Shown here: one piece after another, positions 26,567 to 35,432 of the stretch
Layout of the letters: each line of letters starts with the position of its first letter
How positions within the stretch are numbered: position 1 is the stretch's first letter
Origin: Pseudomonadota bacterium
GTDB lineage: Bacteria; Pseudomonadota; Gammaproteobacteria; Burkholderiales; Burkholderiaceae_C
Reading direction: 5' to 3'
DNA: 64,000 nucleotides
Assembly: GCA_018241225.1 (NCBI GenBank)
Contig: JAFEEG010000022.1
Span: forward strand, 62,001 to 126,000
The notes under the pieces: model-generated
Databases searched by the model: none
Seen by the model: only the letters and a program-made list of their open reading frames with translations
What the model was told of the DNA's origin: nothing
Program-made: the position numbers and the translations under genes

Positions 26567-27217
26567 TTATGTACGCAGGAGGTGTGCATGCACCGCGCCG
26601 GCCTTCAGGTGCCGAAACACCGTGAGGCCCGATTCGGCCAGTTCCGCGTCTTCCCAGCGCCGGGCCGCCTCCAGATAGATGACGCCGCCCTCGGCCAGTG
26701 CCGGCACGGCTGCGCGCAGCGCCTGGGCGTAGAGCGCAGCCTGATCGTAGGGCGGATCGATGAAGATTGCCTGCATGCTGCGCGGGGTGCAGCGCGCGAG
26801 TGCGGTCACGCCGTTGCCGCGCTCCACTTGCACCGCCTGCGCGTCCAGCTTGGCCTGCACGGCCTTGAGCTGCAGAACCAGCGCCGGGTCCTGCTCGCAC
26901 ATCAGCACCGAGGCGGCGCCGCGCGACGCGGCCTCGAAGCCGAGGGCGCCGGTGCCGGCGAAGATGTCGGCGCAATGCCAGCCGGGCAGCTCGCCGCCGC
27001 CGGCGCCCGCCAGGCTGGCCAGCCAGTTGAACAGGGTCTCGCGAACGCGGTCGGGCGTGGGGCGCAGGCCGGGCTTGTCGGCTACGGCCAGGCGTGTGCG
27101 TCGCCACTCGCCACCGATGATGCGCACCTCGTGCGTGCGCGCGGAATGGGGACGGGCCGGGCGCGCAGGAGGGCTGGCGTCGCGCGAGCCTTTGCTGCTG
27201 CTGCTCTTGTTGCTCAT
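26567..27217 (-). CDS. rsmD: 16S rRNA (guanine(966)-N(2))-methyltransferase
   Basis: SAM-dependent methyltransferase acting on 16S rRNA G966, 216 aa. A basic Ser-rich N-terminal extension of about 28 residues precedes VRIIGGEWRRTRLAV and LRPTPDRVRETLFNWL. The SAM-binding motif is DIFAGTGALGFEAASRGA, and the catalytic motif is IFIDPPYD. It neighbours coaD downstream and the two M16 peptidase genes upstream, the conserved Burkholderiales arrangement. Confidence 0.92.
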   Translation of the reverse strand: MSNKSSSSKGSRDASPPARPARPHSARTHEVRIIGGEWRRTRLAVADKPGLRPTPDRVRETLFNWLASLAGAGGGELPGWHCADIFAGTGALGFEAASRGAASVLMCEQDPALVLQLKAVQAKLDAQAVQVERGNGVTALARCTPRSMQAIFIDPPYDQAALYAQALRAAVPALAEGGVIYLEAARRWEDAELAESGLTVFRHLKAGAVHAHLLRT

Positions 27218-27280
27218 CCCGCGATTACAACACCCGAGTCGCGCGCGGACGCGGGCGCCGCGCGCGCACTCAGGGTTTGG

Positions 27281-28639
27281 TCAAGGCTTGGCGCCCACGA
27301 TCACCGTGACCATGCGCTCGGGCTGCAGCTTGTGCTGGAAGGCGGTCTTCACATCCGCGACCGTGATCGCGTTCATGCGCGCGGTCCAGGTGTCCAGGTA
27401 GTCCAGCGGCAAGTCGTTCCAGGCAATGTTCGCCACGTTGCCCACCAGCTTGCGATTGCTGTCGAGCAGAAGCGGGAAGCCGCCGATCAGGTTGTCCTTG
27501 GCCGCCTGGAGTTCGGAAGCCGTCGGGCCGTCGGCGACGAACTTCTCGAGCACGCCACGCGCCACCTTCACGGCTTCGTCGGCCTGGTCGGGACGGGTCT
27601 GGAAGCCGATGCTGAACGCGCCGGCACTCAGGCCCGGCGAGAAGCCGCTGTACACGCTGTAGGCCAGGCCACGCTTCTCGCGCACCTCTTCGGTCAGTCG
27701 CGAGACGAAGCCGCCACCGCCCAGCACGTAGTTGCCCAGCGTGAGCGCGAAGTGCTCCGGATCGCGGCGCGGGTAGCCGGGCTGGCCGATGAGCACGTGC
27801 GCCTGGGCCGAGTTGAAGGCAATGCGATCCACCTTGGCGGCCTTCAGCGCCTCGACCTCGGGCACCGGGGGCAGGGGTTGGCAATCGGCCGCGGCCGGCA
27901 GGCGCGACAGCAGTGCGCTCGCCACGCGGTCGGCCTGCGCGCGGTCCAGAGCGCCCACGATGCTCAGCTTGGCACGGCACGGGGCCACGTGACGCGTGTA
28001 GAAGCCGCGCATGTCGGCCACCTCGACGCGCCCGAGCGTCTCTTCGTTGGCGTCGTAGCCATAAGGGTGGGCGCCATAGACAGCCTTGCCATAGGCCCGG
28101 CTGACGACGGTGCCGGGCTTGGTGTTGGCCTCCCTGATGGCCGCCACGATGCGCTCGCGCTCGCGCCGCCAGATATCTGCTGGAAATGACGGCTCGCCGA
28201 TCTGGCGCGCAGCCAGCGCCACCGCCTTGTCCAGCAGGTCTGGGCGCGACAGCGTGCGCAGGGTGAAGCTCATCCGGTCGCTGCCGGCGCCGGCACCAAA
28301 GCTGGCGCCCAGGTCGGCCCAGGCTTCGCCCAAGGCGTTCTCGTCCATCGCTGGCTCGGCGCCCTTGGCCGCCACGCCCTTGTCGAGCATGTCGGCCGTG
28401 ACGTCGGCGAGGCCCGCCTGAGCGGCAGGATCGCGCCGGCTGCCGGCATCGAAGTCGATCTGCACGTCGACGATGGGCAGCGCATCGACTGCCACGAAGT
28501 AGATCTTGGCGCCGCTGGGCTGCGTCCAGTGCTGGATGGGAAGCGCTGCATGCGCGGCGAGGCTGGACAAGGCCAGTGCTGCCGTGGCGAACAGGCTTCT
28601 TGCCGCTGCGCCGCGGCCCATTTGCAGTCTCGTGCTCAT
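27281..28639 (-). CDS. M16-family peptidase-like protein lacking the zinc motif
   Basis: Exported insulinase-fold protein, 452 aa, with a signal peptide (MSTRLQMGRGAAARSLFATAAL...AHAA, cleavage about residue 31). The M16 N-terminal and C-terminal domains are recognisable (IDFDAGSRRDPAAQAGLADVTADML; GLAYSVYSGFSPGLSAGAF), but where active members have HxxEH this one reads LADVTADML, so it should not bind the catalytic zinc. It probably acts as the non-catalytic partner of the M16 protein encoded just upstream, with which it overlaps by one base (TGATG). Confidence 0.85.
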   Translation of the reverse strand: MSTRLQMGRGAAARSLFATAALALSSLAAHAALPIQHWTQPSGAKIYFVAVDALPIVDVQIDFDAGSRRDPAAQAGLADVTADMLDKGVAAKGAEPAMDENALGEAWADLGASFGAGAGSDRMSFTLRTLSRPDLLDKAVALAARQIGEPSFPADIWRRERERIVAAIREANTKPGTVVSRAYGKAVYGAHPYGYDANEETLGRVEVADMRGFYTRHVAPCRAKLSIVGALDRAQADRVASALLSRLPAAADCQPLPPVPEVEALKAAKVDRIAFNSAQAHVLIGQPGYPRRDPEHFALTLGNYVLGGGGFVSRLTEEVREKRGLAYSVYSGFSPGLSAGAFSIGFQTRPDQADEAVKVARGVLEKFVADGPTASELQAAKDNLIGGFPLLLDSNRKLVGNVANIAWNDLPLDYLDTWTARMNAITVADVKTAFQHKLQPERMVTVIVGAKP

Positions 28640-30165
28640 CAGTGCAGCTCCCCCTCGCGGGCGCCCGATGGCGGGCGCGGCTTCTTGTTCGGATCAGGCG
28701 GCAGTGGCCGCAACGTGGCCACCGTGAGTTGGTCGTCGCCAAAGTACTTCGCAGCCACGGCCTGCACCTGTTCAGGCGTCACGGCGGAAAGCCGCGCCAG
28801 GATGCGCTCGCTGGCATCGAGCGGCAGGCCCTGCACCCAGTTCGCACCCAGTTCGCGGGCTTGCGCCATCACGGAATCGAGCTTGTAGGTCTGGCTGGCT
28901 TCCCACTGCGTCTTCACGCGCGCCAGCTCGGCGGGCGAAACACCTTCCTTGGCCACGCGCGCCACCTGGGCGCGCAGCGCCGTCTCCACAGCCTCGGCCG
29001 TCTTGCCGGCAGCGGGCACGCCGTCCAGGCCGAACAGCTGGGGACCACGCCCCACGAAGCCGGCGTATGCGCCCACCGAGTCCGCCACGCGGTCCGGCCC
29101 TTGCGTGAGCGCGCGGTCCAGCCGCGCACCGGCATAGCCATCCAGCACGGCGGAAAGCACCACCAGCGCCCAGGCATCGCTGTCGTCGTCAACGCTCTTG
29201 ATCTGCGGCATGCGGAAAGCCAGCGAGACGTAGGCCTGTTCGGCCGGTGCCTTGAACTCGATGCGGCGAATGCCCCGCTGCTCGGGCTCGGTGCGGGGCT
29301 TGCGCGCCGGCACGGCACCCGACGCAATCACGCCGTAGTACTTGTCGGCCAGGCGCCGCACCTGGGCCACGTCCACGTCGCCGGCAATGACCAGCGCCGC
29401 GTTGGCGGGCACGTACCAGCGGCGATGAAAGTCGCGCACGTCGTCCGGCTGCATGGAGTCGAGGTCGCTCATCCAGCCCACCACCGGCCGGTGATAGGGC
29501 GATGCAACAAAGGTGGCGGCGTTCTGCTGCTCGATGAGCAAGGAACGCGGCTGGTCCTCGGTGCGCATGCGGCGCTCTTCCTTGACCACCTCGATCTCTT
29601 TCTTGAACTCGTCGTTCGGCCACTGGTTGTGGGCGAAGCGGTCGGATTCGAGCTTCATCACTTCTTCGAGCCGCGCCACCGGAATCTGCTGGTAGTAGCC
29701 GGTGTAGTCGCGGGTGGTGAAGGCGTTCTCGCGGCCACCCAGGGCCGCCACGCGGCGCGAGAACTCGCCGGGCTTGGTGGTCTTGGTGCCCTTGAACATC
29801 ATGTGCTCCAGCGCGTGGGCCACGCCGGAGGTGCCGTCCACTTCCTCCATGGAGCCGGCGCGCACCCACACCATCTGGATCGCTACTGGCGCGCGGCGGT
29901 CGGGCTGGACAATGAGCGTCATGCCGTTGGCCAGGGTGAACTGCTGAGCCCGGTTGGCGGCGGCACCGGCCGGCTCGCGCGAGGCGTTGGCTGGCGTCGG
30001 CTTGGGGGTATCGGGCCCGGTTTGTGCCAACACGCTGCCAGGCAGAAAAGCCGCCGCCAAGAACATGGCGCCCGCGCCAGTGACGGACCTGAATCGGGGC
30101 CGCAAAAAAGCGGCCTCAAGAGGCCGCTGGTGCGGACGAAAAAGCTTTGGAAAGGGCTGTTTCAT
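28639..30165 (-). CDS. M16-family zinc metallopeptidase
   Basis: Exported insulinase/pitrilysin-type peptidase, 508 aa. The signal peptide spans about residues 1-47 (ending AAAFLPGSVLAQ). The inverted zinc motif HALEHMMF (HxxEH) is present, with the downstream Glu in the NQWPNDEFKKEIEVVKEERRM region. An Arg/Tyr-containing M16 C-terminal domain follows (GAYAGFVGRGPQLFGL). The ATG at 30165 is used; a TTG at 30195 in frame coincides with the ftsY start and is unlikely. It probably forms a heterodimer with the inactive M16 protein downstream in the periplasm. Substrates are unknown. Confidence 0.88.
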   Translation of the reverse strand: MKQPFPKLFRPHQRPLEAAFLRPRFRSVTGAGAMFLAAAFLPGSVLAQTGPDTPKPTPANASREPAGAAANRAQQFTLANGMTLIVQPDRRAPVAIQMVWVRAGSMEEVDGTSGVAHALEHMMFKGTKTTKPGEFSRRVAALGGRENAFTTRDYTGYYQQIPVARLEEVMKLESDRFAHNQWPNDEFKKEIEVVKEERRMRTEDQPRSLLIEQQNAATFVASPYHRPVVGWMSDLDSMQPDDVRDFHRRWYVPANAALVIAGDVDVAQVRRLADKYYGVIASGAVPARKPRTEPEQRGIRRIEFKAPAEQAYVSLAFRMPQIKSVDDDSDAWALVVLSAVLDGYAGARLDRALTQGPDRVADSVGAYAGFVGRGPQLFGLDGVPAAGKTAEAVETALRAQVARVAKEGVSPAELARVKTQWEASQTYKLDSVMAQARELGANWVQGLPLDASERILARLSAVTPEQVQAVAAKYFGDDQLTVATLRPLPPDPNKKPRPPSGAREGELH

Positions 30166-30194
30166 AGAATCGATCCGATTGTAAAAAGCGCTCA

Positions 30195-31520
30195 ATGTTC
30201 AGTTTCTTCAAGAAAAAATCGCCTGCCGAGGCCGCCCCGCCCGCAAGCGAAGCCGCTCCCGCTCCGGAAGCGGCACCCAGCCCCGCCCCGGCACCAGCGC
30301 CGGCTGCCCGTTCGATGTTCTCGCCGTCCACCTGGTTTGGCGGCAACAAGACGGCACCCGTCGATGAGGTCGCTGCGCAGCCTACGCCAGCGCCGGCACC
30401 GGCCGTCGTGGACGAAGCACCGTCGGTCGTGCCGGCGCCCGCTCCCGCGCCGGCAAGCCCCGAGTTTGCACCTGCGGCGCCAGCGCCGACCCCGACCCCG
30501 AGCCCGAGCCTGCCACCAGCACCGGCACCGGCACCAGCCCCGATTTCGATTCCGGCCCCCGCACCTGCGCCGGCGCCCGTCGTGGCCAGCGCACCTGCAG
30601 CCGCGGCTCCGGCACCCGAGGCCCGCAGCGGCTGGCTCAACCGCCTGAAGACCGGCCTGCGCAAGACGGGCACCAGCATCCAGGCTGCGTTCGTCAACGC
30701 CAAGATCGACGAAGACCTGTACGAAGAGCTCGAATCTGCACTTTTAATGGCAGATGCAGGAGTGAAGGCAACACAATACCTACTCGACGACTTGCGCCAG
30801 CGCGTCAAGGCCAACATGGCGACGGACGCTTCGCAAGTGAAGGTGCTCCTGGCCGAAGCCATTGCCGACCTGCTCAAACCGCTGGAGAAGCCACTGGTCA
30901 TCGGCGAGTTCACGCCGACCGTGATCATGGTGGCGGGGGTCAACGGCGCCGGCAAGACCACCTCCATCGGCAAGCTGACCAAGCACCTGGCCAACGAAGG
31001 CTGCTCGGTCCTGCTGGCAGCGGCCGACACCTTCCGCGCGGCGGCGCGCGAGCAACTGGGCGTCTGGGCCGATCGCAACACGGTGGAAATCATCAGCCAG
31101 GAGGGCGGCGACCCCTCCGCCGTGAGCTTCGACGCGGTGAACGCCGGGCGTGCACGCGGCCGTGACGTGGTGCTGATCGACACCGCGGGGCGTCTGCCGA
31201 CACAGCTGCACCTGATGGACGAGCTCAAGAAGATCAGGCGCGTGATCGGCAAGGCCGACAACACCGCTCCGCACGAAGTGCTGCTGGTGATTGACGGCAA
31301 CACCGGCCAGAACGCCCTGGCCCAGGTACGCGCATTCGACGACGCCCTGGGACTCACCGGCCTGATCGTCACCAAGCTGGATGGCACGGCCAAGGGCGGC
31401 GTGCTGTGCGCCATCGCCCGCGAAAAGCCGATTCCTGTCTACTTCGTGGGCGTCGGCGAGAAGCTGGAAGACCTCGAGACCTTCGACGCCAGGGAATTCG
31501 CGCAGGCGCTCCTGGGCTGA
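30195..31520 (+). CDS. ftsY: Signal recognition particle receptor FtsY
   Basis: SRP receptor GTPase that docks ribosome-nascent chains at the inner membrane, 441 aa. It has an N-terminal MFSFFKKK membrane-targeting start and then about 135 residues extremely rich in Pro and Ala (PAPAPAP runs) in place of the acidic A domain of E. coli. The NG domain follows from about residue 150: G1 GVNGAGKTT, then ADTFRAAAREQL, DTAGRL, TKLDGTAKGG and GVGEKLEDL. The ATG at 30195 is divergent from the M16 gene with only 29 bases between starts. Its partner Ffh is encoded at 33138-34523. Confidence 0.95.
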   Translation: MFSFFKKKSPAEAAPPASEAAPAPEAAPSPAPAPAPAARSMFSPSTWFGGNKTAPVDEVAAQPTPAPAPAVVDEAPSVVPAPAPAPASPEFAPAAPAPTPTPSPSLPPAPAPAPAPISIPAPAPAPAPVVASAPAAAAPAPEARSGWLNRLKTGLRKTGTSIQAAFVNAKIDEDLYEELESALLMADAGVKATQYLLDDLRQRVKANMATDASQVKVLLAEAIADLLKPLEKPLVIGEFTPTVIMVAGVNGAGKTTSIGKLTKHLANEGCSVLLAAADTFRAAAREQLGVWADRNTVEIISQEGGDPSAVSFDAVNAGRARGRDVVLIDTAGRLPTQLHLMDELKKIRRVIGKADNTAPHEVLLVIDGNTGQNALAQVRAFDDALGLTGLIVTKLDGTAKGGVLCAIAREKPIPVYFVGVGEKLEDLETFDAREFAQALLG

Positions 31521-31566
31521 GCCGCGGCACACTACATATAGATAGACAACTAGAGGAGACGAGACG

Positions 31567-32031
31567 ATGAGCGATACCGCGTTCCAGGCTTTCGAGGCGG
31601 AAGGCCGCAAGGTCGACCGTCTCCTGGCCCACTACGGCGAAAGCCACCGCAACCCCACCAACGAGCTGATCCATCTGGTGGCCATCCCGGCCATCATGGT
31701 GAGCATCGTCGGGCTGCTCTACGCGCTGCACCCCTGGGTGGCGTACGCCTTCGTGGCGGCCAGCATGGTCTATTACCTGCGCCTGAAGGCACCGGTGCTG
31801 ATGGCGATCATGGCCGTCTGGACGGTCATCATGTTCGGCCTGGTCTTTGCCATGGGCGAGCAGGTGCTGCCAATTTCAGCCGGGGTTTTTATCGTCGGCT
31901 GGATCTTCCAGTTCATCGGCCACAAGATCGAAGGCAAGAAACCTTCCTTCTTCGAGGACCTCCAATACCTCTACGTGGGGCCGCTGTTCGTGGTGGCCTG
32001 GTTCCTCACCCGCCTGGGAATCCGCTGGTAG
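31567..32031 (+). CDS. Mpo1-like (DUF962/YGL010w) membrane protein
   Basis: Small multi-pass membrane protein, 154 aa, with about four helices (HLVAIPAIMVSIVGLLYAL; WVAYAFVAASMVYYL; PVLMAIMAVWTVIMFGLVFAM; ISAGVFIVGWIFQFIG). It has the family motifs HYGESHRNPTNELIH and QFIGHKIEGKKPSFFEDLQYL, whose His residues are the metal ligands in yeast Mpo1, a dioxygenase of 2-hydroxy fatty acid alpha-oxidation. The bacterial role is not established. It starts at ATG 31567 after AGAGGAGA and lies between ftsY and rpoH on the same strand. Confidence 0.82.
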   Translation: MSDTAFQAFEAEGRKVDRLLAHYGESHRNPTNELIHLVAIPAIMVSIVGLLYALHPWVAYAFVAASMVYYLRLKAPVLMAIMAVWTVIMFGLVFAMGEQVLPISAGVFIVGWIFQFIGHKIEGKKPSFFEDLQYLYVGPLFVVAWFLTRLGIRW

Positions 32032-32075
32032 CCAATTGCTATCACAAATTTAGTCCCCATCGGGGAACCCTTCCT

Positions 32076-32105
32076 TTAGCACTCCCTCTAACCGAGTGCT
32101 AATAT
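32076..32105 (+). promoter_or_regulatory. CIRCE (HrcA) operator overlapping the rpoH promoter
   Basis: TTAGCACTC (32076-32084), nine bases, then GAGTGCTAA (32094-32102) is a perfect CIRCE inverted repeat, the binding site of the heat-shock repressor HrcA. A plausible sigma-70 promoter is embedded in it: TTAGCA (32076-32081), 18-bp spacer, TAATAT (32100-32105). Transcription would begin near 32112, leaving a leader of about 22 bases before the rpoH ATG at 32134. Confidence 0.88.
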
Positions 32106-32133
32106 GATCAGCCATAGAAGGAGGTTCCCCCAT

Positions 32134-33075
32134 ATGACTCTGTCTGGAGCTCCTGCCGCCAACCAGCTGGCCGTCGCCAACCCTTGGGCGATGGTGCCCT
32201 CGCTGGGTAACCTGGACGCCTACATTTCCGCCGCCAACCGGCTGCCCCTGCTCACGCAGGAGGAAGAGCAGCGCTTTGCCCGCCGGCTGCGCGACGACAA
32301 CGACCTGGAAGCCGCCGGTGCGCTGGTGCTGTCGCACCTGCGCCTGGTCATCTCCATTTCCCGCCAGTACCTGGGCTACGGGCTGCCGCACGGCGACCTG
32401 ATCCAGGAAGGCAACGTCGGCCTGATGAAGGCCGTGAAGCGCTTCGACCCTGACCAGGGCGTTCGCCTGGTGAGCTACGCCATCCACTGGATCAAGGCGG
32501 AAATTCACGAGTACATCCTCAAGAACTGGCGCATGGTCAAGGTCGCGACGACCAAGGCCCAGCGCAAGCTGTTCTTCAATCTGCGTTCGATGAAGCAGGG
32601 TTTCAAGGCGGATGCCGCCGCCCTGGACGCCGACACGCACCGCGAGACGCTGAGCGAATCCGAGGTCGAGCAGATGGCCGCGCAGCTCAATGTCAAGCGC
32701 GAGGACGTGCTTGAGATGGAAACCCGCCTGTCCGGCGGCGACGTGGTGCTCGACCCGAGCCCCGCGGACGACGGCGAAGAGGCCTTCGGCCCCATCGCCT
32801 ACCTGGCCGACGCCACGCAGGAGCCCACGGCGCAGATCGAGTCGCGCGAGCGAGACCGCCTGTCGACCGATGGCATCAGCAGCGCGCTGGCCATGCTGGA
32901 CCCGCGCAGCCGCCGCATCGTTGAAGAGCGCTGGCTGAAGGTGAACGACGACGGCTCGGGCGGCATGACGCTGCACGAACTGGCGGCGGTCTACGGCGTG
33001 AGCGCCGAGCGCATCCGCCAGATCGAGGCCGCGGCCATGAAGAAGATGAAGAAGTCGCTGGCCGAGTTCGCCTGA
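32134..33075 (+). CDS. rpoH: RNA polymerase sigma-32 factor (heat shock)
   Basis: Alternative sigma factor directing heat-shock promoters, 313 aa. Region 1.2 is NLDAYISAANRLPLLTQEEEQ. Region 2 has LVISISRQYLGYGLPHGDLIQEGNVGLMKAVKRFDPDQGVRLVSYAIHWIKAEIHEYIL, with the RpoH-box QRKLFFNLRSMKQGF following. Region 4.2 has LHELAAVYGVSAERIRQIEAAAMKKMKK. ATG 32134 is chosen because AAGGAGG lies nine bases upstream; the in-frame ATG at 32104 falls inside the promoter. The CIRCE operator upstream suggests HrcA repression, adding transcriptional control to the usual post-translational control of RpoH. Confidence 0.95.
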   Translation: MTLSGAPAANQLAVANPWAMVPSLGNLDAYISAANRLPLLTQEEEQRFARRLRDDNDLEAAGALVLSHLRLVISISRQYLGYGLPHGDLIQEGNVGLMKAVKRFDPDQGVRLVSYAIHWIKAEIHEYILKNWRMVKVATTKAQRKLFFNLRSMKQGFKADAAALDADTHRETLSESEVEQMAAQLNVKREDVLEMETRLSGGDVVLDPSPADDGEEAFGPIAYLADATQEPTAQIESRERDRLSTDGISSALAMLDPRSRRIVEERWLKVNDDGSGGMTLHELAAVYGVSAERIRQIEAAAMKKMKKSLAEFA

Positions 33076-33097
33076 GCGCACGGCGAAACGCCCAATG

Positions 33098-33125
33098 AAA
33101 AAACCCGGCCTCGGCCGGGTTTTTC
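33098..33125. terminator. Bidirectional intrinsic terminator between rpoH and ffh
   Basis: ACCCGGCC (33103-33110), a two-base TC spacer at the tip and GGCCGGGT (33113-33120) form a strong stem flanked by A-runs on the left and TTTTT on the right. It can terminate both convergent genes, rpoH (stop 33075) and ffh (stop 33138). Confidence 0.9.
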
Positions 33126-33137
33126 TTTTGGGGCGAA

Positions 33138-34523
33138 TCAGAACTTGGGCAGACCGCCGCCGCCGCCCATGCCAGGCAGGCCGCCCTTCATGCCGCCCAT
33201 CTTCTTCATCATCTTCATGAGGCCGCCGCCCTTCATCTTCTTCATCATGCCCTGCATCTGCTCGAACTCGTTGAGCAGGCGGTTCACTTCCTGAACCTGC
33301 ACGCCCGCACCCGCGGCGATGCGGCGCTTGCGCGTGGCCTTGAGAAGCTCGGGCTTGCGGCGCTCCAGCGGCGTCATGCTGTTGATGATGCCCTCCTTGC
33401 GGCGGATGTCGCGCTCGGCCCGCGTCAGGTCGGCCTCGCTGGCCTTGGCCGCCAGTTGCGTGGGCAGCTTGTCCATGAGGCTGGACAGCCCGCCCATCTG
33501 CTTCATCTGCTGCAGCTGCGAGAGGAAGTCGTTGAGGTCGAAGCCGCCGCTCTTGACCTTGGCGGCCAGCTTCTGCGCCGCGGCCACGTCCACGCCGGCC
33601 GTGACCTGCTCCACCAGCGCCACGATGTCGCCCATGCCCAGGATGCGGCCGGCATGGCGCTGTGCGTCGAACACTTCCAGGCCGTCGATCTTCTCGCTGG
33701 TGCCGGCGAACTTGATGGGCACGCCGGTGACCTGGCGCACCGACAGGGCCGCGCCGCCGCGCGAATCGCCGTCGGTCTTGGTCAGGATGATGCCGGTCAG
33801 CGGCAGCGCGTCCTTGAAGGCCTTGGCGGTGTTCACCGCGTCCTGGCCCTGCATGGCGTCCACCACGAACAGCGTCTCGACCGGGTTCAGTGCTGCATGC
33901 AGTTCCTTGATTTCCTGCATCAGCACTTCGTCGATCGCCAGGCGGCCGGCCGTGTCGACCAGCAGCACGTCGAAGAAGTGGCGGCGCGCATGGTCGATGG
34001 CGGCGCGGGCGATGTCCAGCGGCTTCTGGTCGGGAGTGCTGGGAAACCACTCGGCGCCTGCCTGCTTCGTGACCGTCTTGAGCTGCTCGATGGCAGCCGG
34101 CCGGTACACGTCGCCAGAGACGGTCAGCACCTTCTTCTTGCGTTTTTCGATGAGGTGCTTGGCCAGCTTGGCGGTGGTGGTGGTCTTGCCCGCGCCCTGC
34201 AGGCCGGCCATGAGGATCACCGCCGGCGGTTGCGCGGCAAGGTTGATGTCCGCAACGCCCTCGCCCATGGTGGCGGCGAGTTCGCGGTTGACGATGCCCA
34301 CCAGGGCCTGGCCCGGCTTGAGCGAGCCCAGCACCTCCTGGCCGAGGGCCTTTTCCTTGACGCGCGCCACGAAGTCGCGCACCACCGGCAGGGCCACGTC
34401 GGCTTCGAGCAGGGCCATGCGCACTTCGCGCAGCATGTCCTGCACGTTGGCTTCGGTGATTCGGGCCTGCCCGCTCATCTGCTTGACGAGTCGGGAGAAT
34501 TTGTCAGTGAGGGCGTTGGCCAT
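33138..34523 (-). CDS. ffh: Signal recognition particle protein Ffh
   Basis: SRP54-type GTPase that binds signal sequences and 4.5S RNA, 461 aa. The N domain begins ALTDKFSRLVKQMSGQARITEANVQDML. The G domain has GLQGAGKTTT, DVYRPAAIEQL, DTAGRL, TKTDGDSRGG and GTSEKIDGLEVF. The Met-rich M domain ends in a Met/Lys/Gly tail (MMKKMKGGGLMKMMKKMGG). ATG 34523 gives the family N-terminus MANALTDKF; an upstream extension of six residues is not needed. It is divergent from the ypjD-like gene. Confidence 0.96.
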   Translation of the reverse strand: MANALTDKFSRLVKQMSGQARITEANVQDMLREVRMALLEADVALPVVRDFVARVKEKALGQEVLGSLKPGQALVGIVNRELAATMGEGVADINLAAQPPAVILMAGLQGAGKTTTTAKLAKHLIEKRKKKVLTVSGDVYRPAAIEQLKTVTKQAGAEWFPSTPDQKPLDIARAAIDHARRHFFDVLLVDTAGRLAIDEVLMQEIKELHAALNPVETLFVVDAMQGQDAVNTAKAFKDALPLTGIILTKTDGDSRGGAALSVRQVTGVPIKFAGTSEKIDGLEVFDAQRHAGRILGMGDIVALVEQVTAGVDVAAAQKLAAKVKSGGFDLNDFLSQLQQMKQMGGLSSLMDKLPTQLAAKASEADLTRAERDIRRKEGIINSMTPLERRKPELLKATRKRRIAAGAGVQVQEVNRLLNEFEQMQGMMKKMKGGGLMKMMKKMGGMKGGLPGMGGGGGLPKF

Positions 34524-34615
34524 GATGCTGCCCGACAACACGGGCGGAGAAAGTGGGGACGCGGGAGCACGCCGCCAGAAACGGGGCGTACAGGTGTACG
34601 GCTAAACTCTGGTTA

Positions 34616-35425
34616 ATGATTTTAGCGAGCCCCTCCCCACTCGGCGTGGCACTGGGCATCGCCACCGCGGCGGCCTACGGAATCACCGCCGCCACTGCAT
34701 CCCGCTTGAGCCGCTCGGCCACCCAATGGCTGCTGGGCCTGGCCTGGCTGTTGCACGCGGCCACGCTGGCCCTCGGAATGGCAGGCGGCCAGGCGCGGTT
34801 CGGCTTCGCACCCGCGCTGTCGATCACTGCGTGGCTGGTGCTGACCGTGTATGCCGTCGAAAGCCGCCTGTACCCGCACCTGAACGTGCGGCGCGTGTTG
34901 GCTGCGCTCGGCGCGGCGGCGGTGCTGCTGGCCATCGTCTTTCCCGGCACGCCGCTGCACGTGTCCGCCTCGCCGTGGCTGCCGCTGCACCTGGCGCTGG
35001 GCATCGCCTCGTACGGACTGTTCGGCGCCGCGGTCATCCACGCGGGCCTCATGAGCCGCGCCGAAAAGCAGATCCGCCAGGCCAGCGCACCCGCCGACAG
35101 CGGCGTGCCACTGCTCACGCTCGAGCGCCTGACCTTCCGCTTCGTGGCGGGCGGCTTCGTGCTGCTCACGGCAACGCTGCTGGCCGGCTTTCTATTTAGC
35201 GAGGTGCTCTACGGCACCTCGGTGCGCGCCTGGAAGTGGGACCACAAGACGGTGTTTTCCGTGCTGGCATGGATCACCTTCGGCGTGCTGCTCATCGGCC
35301 GGGCACGCTTCGGCTGGCGCGGCCGTGCCGCCACGCGCGTGCTGTACGCGGGCAGCGTGATGCTGCTGCTGGCCTACGTGGGCTCGCGCTTCGTGCTCGA
35401 AGTGGTGCTGCACCGCGCCGTGTGA
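34616..35425 (+). CDS. CcsA/YpjD-family cytochrome c assembly-like membrane protein
   Basis: Inner-membrane protein, 269 aa, with about eight helices, of the CcsA/ResC-like YpjD group that is typically found beside ffh in proteobacteria. Recognisable parts are LPLHLALGIASYGLFGAAVIHAGLMSRAEKQIR, LERLTFRFVAGGFVLLTATLLAGFLF and RAWKWDHKTVFSVLAWITFGVLLIGR; the His residues at HL and DHKT could be haem ligands. YpjD proteins are not proven haem-lyase components. ATG 34616 is chosen; the preceding TAAACT may be a -10 element, and the frame upstream runs into the ffh promoter. Confidence 0.82.
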   Translation: MILASPSPLGVALGIATAAAYGITAATASRLSRSATQWLLGLAWLLHAATLALGMAGGQARFGFAPALSITAWLVLTVYAVESRLYPHLNVRRVLAALGAAAVLLAIVFPGTPLHVSASPWLPLHLALGIASYGLFGAAVIHAGLMSRAEKQIRQASAPADSGVPLLTLERLTFRFVAGGFVLLTATLLAGFLFSEVLYGTSVRAWKWDHKTVFSVLAWITFGVLLIGRARFGWRGRAATRVLYAGSVMLLLAYVGSRFVLEVVLHRAV

Positions 35426-35432
35426 TTCGCTC

